Origin: Notamacropus eugenii
Lineage: Eukaryota; Chordata; Mammalia; Diprotodontia; Macropodidae
Assembly (NCBI RefSeq): GCF_028372415.1
Contig: NC_092872.1
Location: forward strand, 87,704,613 to 87,768,612
Length of the DNA stretch: 64,000 nucleotides
Reading direction: 5' to 3'
Shown here: in pieces, positions 51,255 through 61,169 of the stretch
Position numbering within the stretch: position 1 is the first letter of the stretch
Layout: the number at the start of each line of letters is the position of its first letter
Translations under genes and position numbers: made by a program
The notes under the pieces: generated by a model
Seen by the model: only the letters and a program-made list of their open reading frames with translations
What the model was told of the DNA's origin: nothing
Databases searched by the model: none

Positions 51255-52068
51255 TAGATGGGTTGGTTGGTTGTTGTCCTTCATTCTCGAAGAGGGCCAA
51301 AATGACATCACTGTGCTAGACTCTAGTTTCAGTGTGTCCAACTCTGGCTGACCAGACCAATACGAGCTCAGAATGCTCTACCATGGATTGGATAAAACTA
51401 GTCTGCATTTGGGGTGCATTCTCTAAATTTGCACATCCTACATTTCCATTGAGCTGTTTCAATTCTGCTTGGTCATAGAGCACAGCCCCTTCTCTGATGT
51501 GGGCATGCCATGCTGAGCAATCCTATGCCAATGTCTCCCATGTCACATAATCAATTCCAAAGTTCTTAAAAGAGACCTCAAATCACTCATTCTGACCAAC
51601 ATGTGAATTCTTGCCCTGTGTGAGTTCTCCACAAAATAGTCTTCTACATTTAAGCCTACATTTTGCATTCAAAATGGCCAGCCCATCTGAGTTGCACTCT
51701 CTGAAGCAGAGTTTGAATGTTTGGCAGTTTAGTTTGAGAAAGGACCTCTGTGTCTGGTATCTTGCAAGGTGATCTTCAGAAATTTCCTGAGATAATTCAA
51801 ATGTAAGCAAGTCTGTTTCCTGGCATCACACTGGTATACCGCCCAGGTTTCACAGGCATACAATGAAGTCAGAACAATGGCTCTGTAGACCTTCAATTTG
51901 GTAGTCATTCCAATACCTCTTCTCTCCCATACTTTCCTTTGGAGAATCCCAAACACTGAGCTAGCTCTGGCAATGAGTGTGCATCAACCTCAATATCAAT
52001 GTGTACATACCTGGAAAGTATGCTACCAAGGTAAGTGAACTTATCCACAACATTCAAAATTTACTCTA
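51255..52068 (-). mobile_element. RTE-type LINE, C-terminal ORF and 3' end
   Basis: Second copy of the family at 14275. The minus frame at 51956-51729 encodes 'QRKVWERRGIGMTTKLKVYR' and 'YACETWAVYQCDARKQTCLH', collinear with the C-terminal part of the plus-strand copy. Unlike that copy it retains the 3' end, finishing (51290-51258) in 'cctcttcgagaatgaagga' and 'caacaaccaaccaacc'. It is 5'-truncated after the reverse transcriptase core and carries frame changes. Left of it lies unassigned sequence; right of it, an LTR. Confidence 0.85.
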
Positions 52069-52073
52069 GATTT

Positions 52074-52450
52074 TGTTGAACATAACCATGCCCAGGTGCC
52101 CCCACCCAGGGATATTGCTTTGTGGGAAACTTAGCTCAAGCTGGATCTCAGCTTCTAGTGTCCTTGTCACCTTCCTTGTGATTCAAGGCATAAAAGGCAG
52201 AACAGCCAGAATAAGTGGTTTTCCTTGCCCAGTTTTCCAAGGGCTACCAGGGTCTCATGACCAGGTCTTCCTACCTCACCTATCTAATATTCCCTTCCCT
52301 CCTCCTAAAACTATAAAAACTTTTAATGGGTTTCTTTGGTTTGTAAATCCACTGGACAGCCCTCAGGGTGGTAGGTTTGCTACCCTGTTATGTTAGTTAA
52401 AGATGCTTTATTCCTCAACTCATGGTTTTGATTTATTTTGAGACTTGACA
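52074..52450 (+). mobile_element. Probable LTR (377 bp)
   Basis: Starts TGTTGAAC and ends 'gagacttgaca'. It has a TATA-like 'actataaaaactttt' at about 52308, placed as expected upstream of an R-U5-like end. It begins where the RTE copy stops. The right flank ('cattgactcccaatccagt') resembles an antisense SINE end. No internal region. Confidence 0.55.
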
Positions 52451-52564
52451 CCTTCATTGACTCCCAATCCAGTATGCTTTTTATGCAGTCAGTCAACAAG
52501 AAGAAATTTATGCCAGGCAATGTGATCCATATTATCAGTGAAAAAAGTCCAACCATATAGAGTT

Positions 52565-52672
52565 GCCAAATAGAAAAAGGAAGGAGAAGGATCATAAGGA
52601 GGAAGAGTAGAAGAAGGAGAAGCAAGAAAAGAGGAAACAGTAGTAGCAGAAAAAAAGAAAAAGAAAAAGTAG
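52565..52672. repeat. Purine-rich low complexity
   Basis: About 108 bp of GAA/GGA/AAG units with few pyrimidines. Confidence 0.8.
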
Positions 52673-53436
52673 ATTGTCCTTTACAACCAGGAGATACTGC
52701 CTTCTACCTGCTCATCCAGAGAGAGGGAAATGGAGCAACTGCGGACCTCCACCTGCCTGATTGGGAACTGCTATCCTAGGAGTCAGACAAATGAGCTCCC
52801 CAAAGGCCGGTGTTATTGTGTAAAATGCAGGAGTTCTCAAATAAACACAGCCATCATAGGTAGCTAAAGAATTTGGAGTCAAGATTCCCGGCAGCCTTTT
52901 CGATTTGGCACTGCAGTTTCCATATTAATCAGCTAGTGTTTAAGGACAAGTGCCTCTCAGTCATGGGGAGGGGAGAAGCCTCTGAGTCTCAAACTGAGGA
53001 ACTTGAGTGTTTTAGAGTTTCTTTTTTTTTTTAGTCATTTCCTTCCTTTGCCATCATTTTAGTGGAGAGTGGAATTAGAAAGAGAAATAGTTATTGCATA
53101 AAGCACATTATTGTTAAACTTTGTTTATAGACCATTTCCTTTACAACAGGGATGGCCCCAGGTAAAATTGTGAGGGGGCGGTGTGTGTAGGGGGGTCGCC
53201 TTGATTCCCTTTTCTGAATCTGTTCCTTTTCCCTCCATGAACACAAATCTTTGGAAATCCTGGAAATTGAAGTTCCCTTTCTCCCTTTTCTTCTATCCAA
53301 ACCTCCAGGAAGTGTGCAAATGTCTGATGATGCTGAAACTGTCAATCTTTCCCTGAGATCTTTGTACTTTAAGGGGATCCTGGGTTCATTTTCTGAGATA
53401 GAGGAACTCAACGAGTGTCCTAGAATAGTTAGCTAG
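52673..53436. other. Unassigned sequence
   Basis: About 760 bp. 'gttctcaaataaacacagc' near 52832 could be an LTR R-U5 end, but neither boundary is clear. Confidence 0.35.
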
Positions 53437-53482
53437 CATTATATATGGAACTTTAAGGTTTTACAAAATGCTTTACATGTGT
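53437..53482 (-). repeat. MIR SINE fragment, antisense
   Basis: 'gctagcattatatatggaa', 'ctttaaggttttacaaaat' and 'gctttacatgtg'. Confidence 0.5.
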
Positions 53483-54724
53483 AACACTGACTCTCTTGGC
53501 CCCATTGCTTGAAGACAAGCTAGGTTGCATTTCCCTCCTCCCCTACAACTCTCCAGTATCTGTTTGGGGATCTGGGGAATATAGAACTCTTTGCTAATGG
53601 CTCCAATCCAAACCAATGGTGCTCCCTCAATTGTAGGGAGGCGGGATTCCCTGGCACCTCTGGTCCATTTAGACACTAAGGGATTAGATTTTACAAAGGA
53701 ATATTTACTTCAATGGTATATTAACAAATATATAAATTTATTTCCTTAGCAAGTGAGGTTTAATCCACTTCTCTATTTGTATGACCTCAATCTCTAAGGA
53801 GGGGAAGGGGGAATAAGGTTTTAGTTTAGATCAGTTTATATAGAGCACAGCCTCAGCTCCAGTCCCATCTGGGATTCTTCTAAGGCTTGAACTTCTGGGT
53901 GTGGTGGATGCAGTTGAGACAAACTGAGAAGTACAAATGACACAAAGTGAAACAAACACACCCTTGGTCTGTTTCTTATAGCTGAGGTAAGAGAGAGGGT
54001 GCTGGGAAAGGAAGTTGGGAAAAGATGCCTTTCCCTTCTTACTGATTCAGTTCATAGTGCTGGACCTGTGGGTGAACTGTGATCTTTACAATCCGGATGG
54101 AGTTGGAGAGAGCATTCAGGAAAAAGAGGAATGGTCCCAGCCTGACAGTTTTAAAGATGCCACTGACTCATGTGGCAGGGGACTAGCATAAGGCAATCTG
54201 GGCATGTCCACAATGAGTACTTGTCCATTTACAAAAATATTGTCTTATTTAACACCTGATATCAAGATTGGACTTAGAACTTTTTCTAAAAAGGATTCTA
54301 TTACTTTGTGGAGATGCCCTAAATATGAGTCATATCGAAGCTTTGAGATTTTCCCAGAATTACTCTGGTGTAGACTCAATAAGCCACTTAGAGAAAGAAA
54401 CTGACCACCTCTTTCTTTTTTTTAAAATCAAGCCCTCTGGTGAATCTCTCCCAAGTGAGTCCAGAGTTGGAGTTCCTTAGAAGATGGCTATATACTGAAA
54501 CAGAGTCAGCTTGAATCTACTCAGGAAAGCAAATTATTCATTTTCAGTCTGAGTATTTATACTTCAGAAATTGGCAAATCCCATAAATCAGGCTTGTTTT
54601 ATTGATTGTCTAGATTTAGGAAAGTGACGGAAAATGTTAATGATGAAGATTAAAATTAAAAGTGCATATTACATTGATTTATTTACTTACTTACTGGAGA
54701 GTCTTAGAGTTCATTTAGTAAGAG
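53483..54724. other. Unassigned sequence
   Basis: About 1.2 kb with no recognised gene or repeat. Open frames at 54204-54480 (+) show no domain. Confidence 0.4.
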
Positions 54725-54900
54725 GACCAGAATCCTAGAACGTTAGAATATTTGAAGATCATCTTTACCCTCCTTAGTCTATTGCTTCTGGTTCTACCTT
54801 GTGGGACCAAACAGACAAATTCTAGCTCTTTTTCCCCAGGACAGACATTACTTGAAAAAAGCGCATCATATCCTCCCTGAATGTCCTTGCTATAACAATG
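54725..54900 (-). repeat. L3/CR1 LINE fragment, antisense
   Basis: 'cctagaacgttagaatatt', 'cttctggttctaccttgtg', 'ggaccaaacagacaaattc' and 'catcatatcctccctgaat'. Confidence 0.55.
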
Positions 54901-54911
54901 ATCTAGTTTCT

Positions 54912-55000
54912 TTCATCAGATAGTTTTTGTAAATGAGGAAATGGAGGCCCAGAGAGGTAAAAGGACTTATTCAAGATCACACCAAAACAGTAACCTTTAA
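54912..55000 (-). repeat. MIR-type SINE, antisense
   Basis: 'gtaaatgaggaaatggagg', 'cccagagaggtaaaaggac' and 'ttcaagatcacaccaaaac'. Confidence 0.6.
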
Positions 55001-55307
55001 GGCAAGAGGATGACTTACTAACAGTGGAATTGCACAAGCAATAGCAGATATTTTCATGCTACTTTAACGGTTGTGAACCACTGGACACATATTCTTATTT
55101 TATCTTCACAACTCTGTGAAATAACAACACTGAGATTTTTGTCTGTTTATTTTGTGTGAACCTGGGGCTCCATTGGTGTAAAGCATTCCCAGTGAAGAAA
55201 CTCTGTTAATCAATATAGATCAGCAATTATTCTGCTATGAACAGCCTCAGAGAATTCCCTGGGGACACTTAGAGGCTAAATGACCCCAAGTTTACAGCCA
55301 GTGTATA

Positions 55308-55548
55308 TCGGAGGCAGCCAGATGTTTCAGTGGATAGAGTACTGGGTTTGGAAACAGGAAGATTCCTCTTCATGAGTTAAAATCTGACCTCAGATACTTA
55401 CTAGCTGTGTGACCTGGACAAGCCATTTAGCCCTGTTTCCTTCAGTTCCTCATCTGTTTAAAAAAAGAAAAAAGAAAAAGAAAACTACTCTAGTATCTTT
55501 GCCAAGAAAACCTCAAATGGGGTCATTACCAGAAATGACTCAAAAATG
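55308..55548 (+). repeat. MAR1-type SINE
   Basis: 'ggaggcagccagatgtttc', 'gagtactgggtttggaaac', 'ctagctgtgtgacctggac', an A-rich insertion (55459-55483), then 'agtatctttgccaagaaaa' and 'cctcaaatggggtcattac'. Confidence 0.8.
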
Positions 55549-55557
55549 TATCAGACG

Positions 55558-55700
55558 CAGGACACTGAACCCTATTTTACAGATGTTGAAACTGACATTG
55601 AGAGAGATCACATCCTCCATCTAAGTCTGAGGCAAACTGTGAACCCAGGTCTTTCTGACTCTGAGTCCAGTATTCTTAGACCACACTTACAGTCATGCAG
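55558..55700 (-). repeat. MIR-type SINE, antisense
   Basis: 'ccctattttacagatgttg', 'gtgaacccaggtctttctg' and 'actctgagtccagtattct'. Confidence 0.6.
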
Positions 55701-55763
55701 CTTGTGGGAGGGTATTTTTCTTTAAAGCAAGAAGTAACCTTGTAACTCTTGTAACCTCAATAC

Positions 55764-55952
55764 CAGAAGTATCAAACTCCCAGTTTACAAAGTTCCCAAG
55801 CTTAGCCACAAACAGATTAAAATGTATTTGGGAAAAATTTAAGAAAACAAATAAAAATATAATGTAACATAGATAATTGTAATTTGTGGTTTTCTAAATC
55901 ATCAGGAGCCTACAAAGATCTATTTCTATTTGAGTTTGATACTATTCTACTG
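55764..55952. mobile_element. hAT-like non-autonomous DNA transposon (189 bp)
   Basis: Starts 'cagaagtatcaaactcc' and ends with the inverted form 'gagtttgatactattctactg', so the TIRs share TATCAAACTC. The AT-rich middle matches the fragment at 46285. Flanking 8-mers agree at about five positions. Confidence 0.6.
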
Positions 55953-56574
55953 CATCATACCTTGCATAGCTTTTCCTTCCAGATCTTTGGAAACAATTAT
56001 TAAATTCTTAGTCTACTTTGAGAGTAATTCTTTAAGGATAATAGTCCAAATTGTAGGTGGTGTCAAACACCTTTTGAGTTTTCTGTGTGATGCTCAATAA
56101 CTTAAAAGTTAAAGACCATTCCTGATACTTTCAGAGATGCCTCAGAATCAAAACATCAAACACTGCAAGCCCTGCTAGAATTCCTATCTAAAATTCAGAA
56201 CTACAGTCTTGTTTTGTTCTGTATTTTTCCTGGTTTGTGGCTTTGTTAAAAAAAAGGGCTGAGTCTGGCTCTTTGGATTCACAGATAGGACTGGAACTGT
56301 CACTGTTTCCCTAAAGTTTGGATTTCCATGTAAAATCCTTTATAGTCGCAATAATTCCTCTATGCTCTTGGGACTATAAAGTGTGCCCTCTGGTGTCCAA
56401 CGAAAGGTGTTGCCCTGGAGCTGGCTCCCACAAATGGTTCTAAGAATGACATCTGGGCCCTTTTCTTTATCCTAACTGGCGTTCCTTGATACCAAAACCA
56501 GTTCCAGGGTGAAATAACACTTTTTTTTTTTTTAAAAAGAAACTATCCCTGACAGGCTAGTTAAAAGAAGGTTT
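55953..56574. other. Unassigned sequence
   Basis: About 620 bp. A T run lies at 56520-56533; no element is recognised. Confidence 0.35.
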
Positions 56575-56735
56575 GAGATCAAGAGTTAGAAGGTACCTTA
56601 GAGGCTAGCTAGTCTAAAATCTGTTTTCCAGTGGAAGAAACTCAAATACAGGAAGTTAAGTGATTACAGATAGAAAGATCATACAAGTAGAACGCATCAG
56701 TCGCAGAACATAGATCTAGGTCTTTGACATCAAAA
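56575..56735 (-). repeat. MIR3-type SINE, antisense
   Basis: 'gagttagaaggtaccttag', 'ctgttttccagtggaagaa' and 'catagatctaggtctttga'. Confidence 0.55.
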
Positions 56736-57038
56736 TGACTAAGTGGTTTGTCTTCAGTAACCACAACATCTAATCATGCTACCTTCTAAACTTTTCCTCT
56801 GTGGCTGAGAAGATTATTCTCTACTGGACTCTAGATCAGCTTTAGCTATAGTTAGAAAAGGTAACTACTTTAATAATAGTCAGATGCCCCCAAATCTCAC
56901 CCCTATTCATGTAACTGAGAACTGCATTTCTTTACATTAAACATCTTCCTCATCTGTCTTTATAAAAAGAACACTCCTGGGAGGGAAACTAGATAAATCC
57001 AATTAAATTACAATAAACACATAGCATACTATGTAAAA
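56736..57038. other. Unassigned sequence
   Basis: About 300 bp with no recognised element. Confidence 0.3.
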
Positions 57039-57235
57039 GGCAGTGGATAGAAAGTTGGCGACAGAGTCTGAAAGATTCGGGTCCAAATCCTCTCTCTGAA
57101 ACCTAATAGTTAGTCCATTGGCCTCCCCCTGCCCAAAGAAACCACTCAACTTCTCAGGCCCCAGGTAATTCTCTAAGACTAAATGTTGCAAAGTAGCTTT
57201 GGAGATTTCTTAGAGGGAGTTCAGTACACCAATCT
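57039..57235 (+). repeat. Marsupial MIR-like SINE with long 3' region
   Basis: 'aggcagtggatagaaagtt', 'gattcgggtccaaatcctc', 'caacttctcaggccccagg', 'taattctctaagactaaat' and 'tagagggagttcagtacac'. Confidence 0.65.
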
Positions 57236-57274
57236 TCCTTCTCCCTGCAACTAAACCAACCAAAATCCTTAGCA

Positions 57275-58172
57275 CTCCCTTATATTAAGGAGTTTCCAGT
57301 CTACATTTGGGACACAACTCTGGACACAGATAAGCAAATACATGACAATTTCAAAAGCAGAAGACAATGAACACAGGGCGGGGAAATGGAGAAGTCTTCA
57401 TTGAAGAAATGGGTGCTGAACCTTGGAAAAGATAAGGATTCAAGTGGGAATGGCACAAAGGAGTGTATGCCAGACATCCAGGATGACCAGTCTGGAAGAA
57501 GTAATGCCAAGTTTTTGAGGAAGAACTATTAGTTTGAAACTCAGAGTTCACTGAGGGGGAGTAATACAAAATAAAGGAGGAGTTCAGCTGGATTGTGGAG
57601 TTTCTTAAATTTGAGGGTGAGAATTTATATCTGATTTTTCGGGTAATAGGGAGCTACTGAATTTTTTGATCAGGGAAGTTAAATGATCAATCCTGTGCCT
57701 TAAGAAGATGTTTGGAGGCAGCTACATGGTGCAGTGGATAGAGCACATTACCTAAAGTCAGGAAGATATGAGTTCAAATCCATCCTCAGACACCTATTAT
57801 TTGTACGACCCTGGGCAAGTCACTTAACCCTGATTGCCTCCAAAAAAAGAGAGATAATTTTGGCAGCTATGTGGAGGATGGATTGGCAGTGGAAGAGATA
57901 AGAAAGAAATTGTAATAATTTTGGTGAGATCATGAAAACCTGAAGTAGGATCTGAATTTCTCTGAGTGGAAAGAAGGAACTGATGTTAGAACTTTTCTGG
58001 CAGTAGACTCAGCAAAATTTGACAACTGATTAGAAAGGGAAATGAGAGACATGAAGAATCTAGGATGACTTTAAGCTCCTGAACTTGGGTTATTGAGGGG
58101 ATGGTGGTATCTTCAATATAAGATAGAATTAGGGAAGTTTGGAGGAGGATAGAGGTTTGAAAGTTGGAATAA
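57275..58172 (-). repeat. L2 LINE, antisense, split by SINE-1
   Basis: 'gaagtcttcattgaagaaa', 'tgaaccttggaaaagataa', 'ggtaatagggagctactga' near 57641, then beyond the SINE 'tttggcagctatgtggagg' near 57858, 'tgacaactgattagaaagg' near 58020 and 'gaatctaggatgactttaa' near 58057. One of the longest L2 copies here, about 760 bp. Confidence 0.8.
57716..57852 (+). repeat. SINE-1-type tRNA SINE inserted in L2
   Basis: 'ggaggcagctacatggtgc', 'agtggatagagcacattac', 'gaccctgggcaagtcactt' and 'aaccctgattgcctcc', then an A run. The flanks 'aagatgtttgg' (left) and 'agataattttgg' (right) look like an eroded target duplication. Confidence 0.85.
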
Positions 58173-58199
58173 AAAATAGAATTAGAAGTACAATATCTT

Positions 58200-58495
58200 C
58201 CTTATTCAACCTATACATTAATAAGAATCCTCTCCCCAGCACTGCAAGGAGTAGTCATCCAATTTTATCTTAAAAGTTCCTATTTGAGGGGGAACTCATT
58301 TACAGTCATTCTATTTCTGTTCTGTTAGGAAGTTTTCTTCTTATATCAAACTAGAACTTCCTTCCCAATAATTTTCACTCAAGATTTTCAGTTCTGCCCC
58401 ATAGATCCAAGCAGAAAAAGAATAATCCATCTCTCACAAGTTGATCCTTCAAATACCTCGAAGACAGTTATGGATCCAGGTCCTTCAAACAATTA
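58200..58495 (-). repeat. L3/CR1 LINE, antisense 3' end
   Basis: 'gagggggaactcatttaca', 'ctgttaggaagttttcttc' and 'tcaaatacctcgaagacag'. Confidence 0.65.
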
Positions 58496-58879
58496 TCATA
58501 TGGCTTAATTGGCCCTTCAACACCTGGGTTATCTGTCATGTTTTCAAATTAAATGTGATCTAAGGATAATAAGGATTACAGTAGACTGTTAAGCATCTGA
58601 GTTCCTTAAAACTTTATCTTCTAGGACAGAAGTGCTCTACACATTATGCAGGCACTGGGCACCTGAGAGAGGGATGGAATTTAAAGGAAGGAAAAGTACA
58701 GAGAGGGAAAATGGGGACTCTGGACACAAATTTATTTAATGTGTTGCTTCTTGTGGTCATTCAACAAGGTTTAAAGTGGAAGTTTTAAGGAGTTTTACCA
58801 TTGCCTTACATTAAGACTTCAATGGATATGTGATCTCATCAGTGGGTATTCTTAGCATCTTTGCAAATTGCAACCCACC
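58496..58879. other. Unassigned sequence
   Basis: About 380 bp with no recognised element. Confidence 0.3.
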
Positions 58880-59725
58880 AGCTCTGACTTGGTCCAGATA
58901 TATTATTTGTGAAGAGCAATTTGGAACTATGCCCTCAAAAGTCAACAAACTCTTCACACCTAATGTATAACCACAGGTAATTAAGTAGCACAGTGGATAG
59001 TGTTTGACTTGGAATTAAGAAGACCTGAGTTTAAATCCTACTTCAGGTGCTTACTAGCAGTATAACCCTGGGCAAATCACTTAACCTCCAACCTTCAGGT
59101 ATTTTTAAAAATCTGTAAAATGGGACATCTACCTCACAGAGTTGTTGTGAGGACCAAAAGAGAAAGCCTGTGTGTGATGCTTCACAACACTTTAGGTGAC
59201 ATATAAATGCTAGCTATTATTTTATTACTTTACCCTTTGACCCAGTGATAATACTATTAGGCTTATATCCTAAAATGATCAAAGAAAAAATGGAAGGACC
59301 CATATGTAGAAAATCTTTATGGCATCTTTTGGTAATGTAAAACAATTGGAAACTAGGGATGCCTATGAATTGGTTAATAGCTAAACAAATTATCATACAT
59401 CAATATCATAGAATATTATCATACCATTAGAAATGGCTAAAGGAAAGGCTTTAGAGAAAATTGGGAACACACGTATGAACTGATACAGAATGAACAAAAC
59501 CAAGAGAACAATATATACAATAAAAGCATTGTAAAAAAAAAACAACTTTGAAAAACACGAGAATTCTAATCAATGAAATGACTCCAGATGACCAATGAAC
59601 AAGTAAGCTACCTACCTGCTGATAGAAAGAAAACAAGCTCTGCATCCTTCTATTTGACAAGGCATATGGAAATACATGTTTTATTTGATTTTTGTTAAGT
59701 TCAGGATAAAAACAAAATGAAACAA
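58880..59725 (+). mobile_element. L1 LINE, 3' UTR, split by a SINE
   Basis: Left part: 'gagcaatttggaactatgc' near 58916. Right part from about 59223: 'accctttgacccagtgata', 'gaaaaaatggaaggaccca', 'gatgcctatgaattggtta', 'cgtatgaactgatacagaa' and 'aaccaagagaacaatatat'. Order and orientation fit a single L1 3' end. Confidence 0.75.
58978..59222 (+). repeat. MIR-type SINE inserted in L1
   Basis: 'agtagcacagtggatagtg', 'gacttggaattaagaagac', 'ctgagtttaaatcctactt', 'ccctgggcaaatcacttaa', 'cacagagttgttgtgagga' and 'acatataaatgctagctat'. A complete copy. Confidence 0.85.
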
Positions 59726-60055
59726 ACATTTTGAAACAAAGAAAAAACAGATGAAAACCCAATTCATTCATCTTATCTTATTATTGCCTATGTCTAGTCA
59801 TAAGTCCTTCACAAAGGACTCACCTAAGGTGCTTGCGCTAGAGCCCTTCCTCTAAGTCTTTTTATGTTTCAAAGGTACCAACGGAACCTTTGTGTTCTCC
59901 ATTCATTCTCCTTCATTTATGCCATGTGACTAACATTTCTTTTGCTGATCATAAATTTCCTAAATAATATATTCACTATGATACTACTTGAGTAAACATC
60001 ATCACTGGAAAGAAGGAACTTGGTTGATCTTATAAAGAAAGGCAACTTTACACAG
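59726..60055. other. Unassigned sequence
   Basis: About 330 bp with no recognised element. Confidence 0.3.
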
Positions 60056-60338
60056 AGCAAAGAGTATTGGTTCTGTCTTCAGAGACCCTTATTCAAATTT
60101 GACCTTTGATATTTATGACCTGTATGACCTTGGGACAGTCACTTCTTCCTAGATTTAATCTTCCTATTAAGTCAATGGATCTCTCTCTCTCTCTCTCTGT
60201 CTGTCTCTGTCTCTGTCTGTCTGTCTCTCTCCCTGCCACCTCAACCTCAGTTTCCTCATCTGTAAAGAGAGGGAATTAGATAGATGGCCTCTGAGGTCCC
60301 TTCAGGCTCTTCATCCATGATCCTATGAGCATTTCCTT
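60056..60338 (+). repeat. MIR-type SINE interrupted by a (TC)n repeat
   Basis: 'ttattcaaatttgaccttt', 'atgaccttgggacagtcac', a (TC)n/(TG)n expansion at 60179-60233, then 'cagtttcctcatctgtaaa', 'ggcctctgaggtcccttca' and 'tccatgatcctatgagca'. Confidence 0.75.
60179..60233. repeat. (TC)n microsatellite
   Basis: About 55 bp of CT with scattered TG units, inside the MIR. Confidence 0.95.
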
Positions 60339-60579
60339 TCTCTATTGTATTTTGGATCAACTGCTACTTTAATTCTTCAAAATATTTGTGCTTCAAGATT
60401 TAAAAACAAAAAGCATCTCCAAGACAATATTTGTAATTGAAGAGTGGGATCTTTGATCTGAGGAACAATATAGGATTATCAAAGCCCAGTGTAGTCTCCC
60501 AAAGGCAATCCAGACCACTTTTCTATTCATTGTCTCCAGGCAATGTTTATCCCAAATGGATTTACTGACGTACTATCTT

Positions 60580-60785
60580 TTGAGATTGTCTAGTGAAAGT
60601 ACCAAAAAGAAGGAGGATTTCTTAGAGATGAGGAGGTCCTTCAAATGCTCTCATTTTCAGATGATACAATGCTAATTGCAACAAGTCCTTATTTAACACA
60701 AATCCTCAACAAGTTCCATGTCTATTCAAGAGATAGCCTAACTAAACTAAATGGATGAAAATGTAATTATCCAGGCTATGATATG
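60580..60785 (+). mobile_element. RTE-X-like LINE scrap with RT catalytic motif
   Basis: Reading 60625-60740 gives 'VLQMLSFSDDTMLIATSP' followed by 'LTQILNKFHVYSR', matching the palm-domain motif of non-LTR reverse transcriptases (FADD.vLiA.s). The wording differs from the RTE copies at 14275 and 51255 and from L1, and resembles the older RTE-X (L4/MamRTE-like) mammalian elements. Downstream 'NYPGYDMKF' near 60770 continues the family text. Only about 60-70 codons are readable. Confidence 0.55.
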
Positions 60786-61169
60786 AAGTTTACTACTGTC
60801 TACTTCATAATTTTGCCTAGCTTGAAGTAGTATATGTTGGTATAAACTGATTGAATTTCATGATATGCTTCATGTATTTAGCCAACTTTTTTTGAGTATC
60901 AGAGGAAGTTTTTCCTTTTCCTTTTAAATCTTTCAGAAATGTTTCTGAAACAGTGTAGTGAGAGGATTATACTCCAAGTATCTGATTGAAGTCCCTGAAA
61001 TTCCCATTTTTCAATCTATTACTTTTCTTCTGCAGGAGGGACAGATAGGACTTCTATGCAAGAATACTTACCCTAGGGCATTACAGAGGATAGAATCCCC
61101 TTGACTAGAAGATAATGGGATCATTATCCAAAGACAACTTAGAAGGTCAGTAGGAAAGTTCTATTGGAT
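60786..61169. other. Unassigned sequence
   Basis: About 380 bp. Possibly the diverged remainder of the RTE-X element. Confidence 0.3.

Noticed and set aside
52673-52960. Further LTR ending near 'aataaacacagcc'
   Set aside because: An AATAAA alone is not enough; neither TG/CA boundary nor flanking duplication could be placed.
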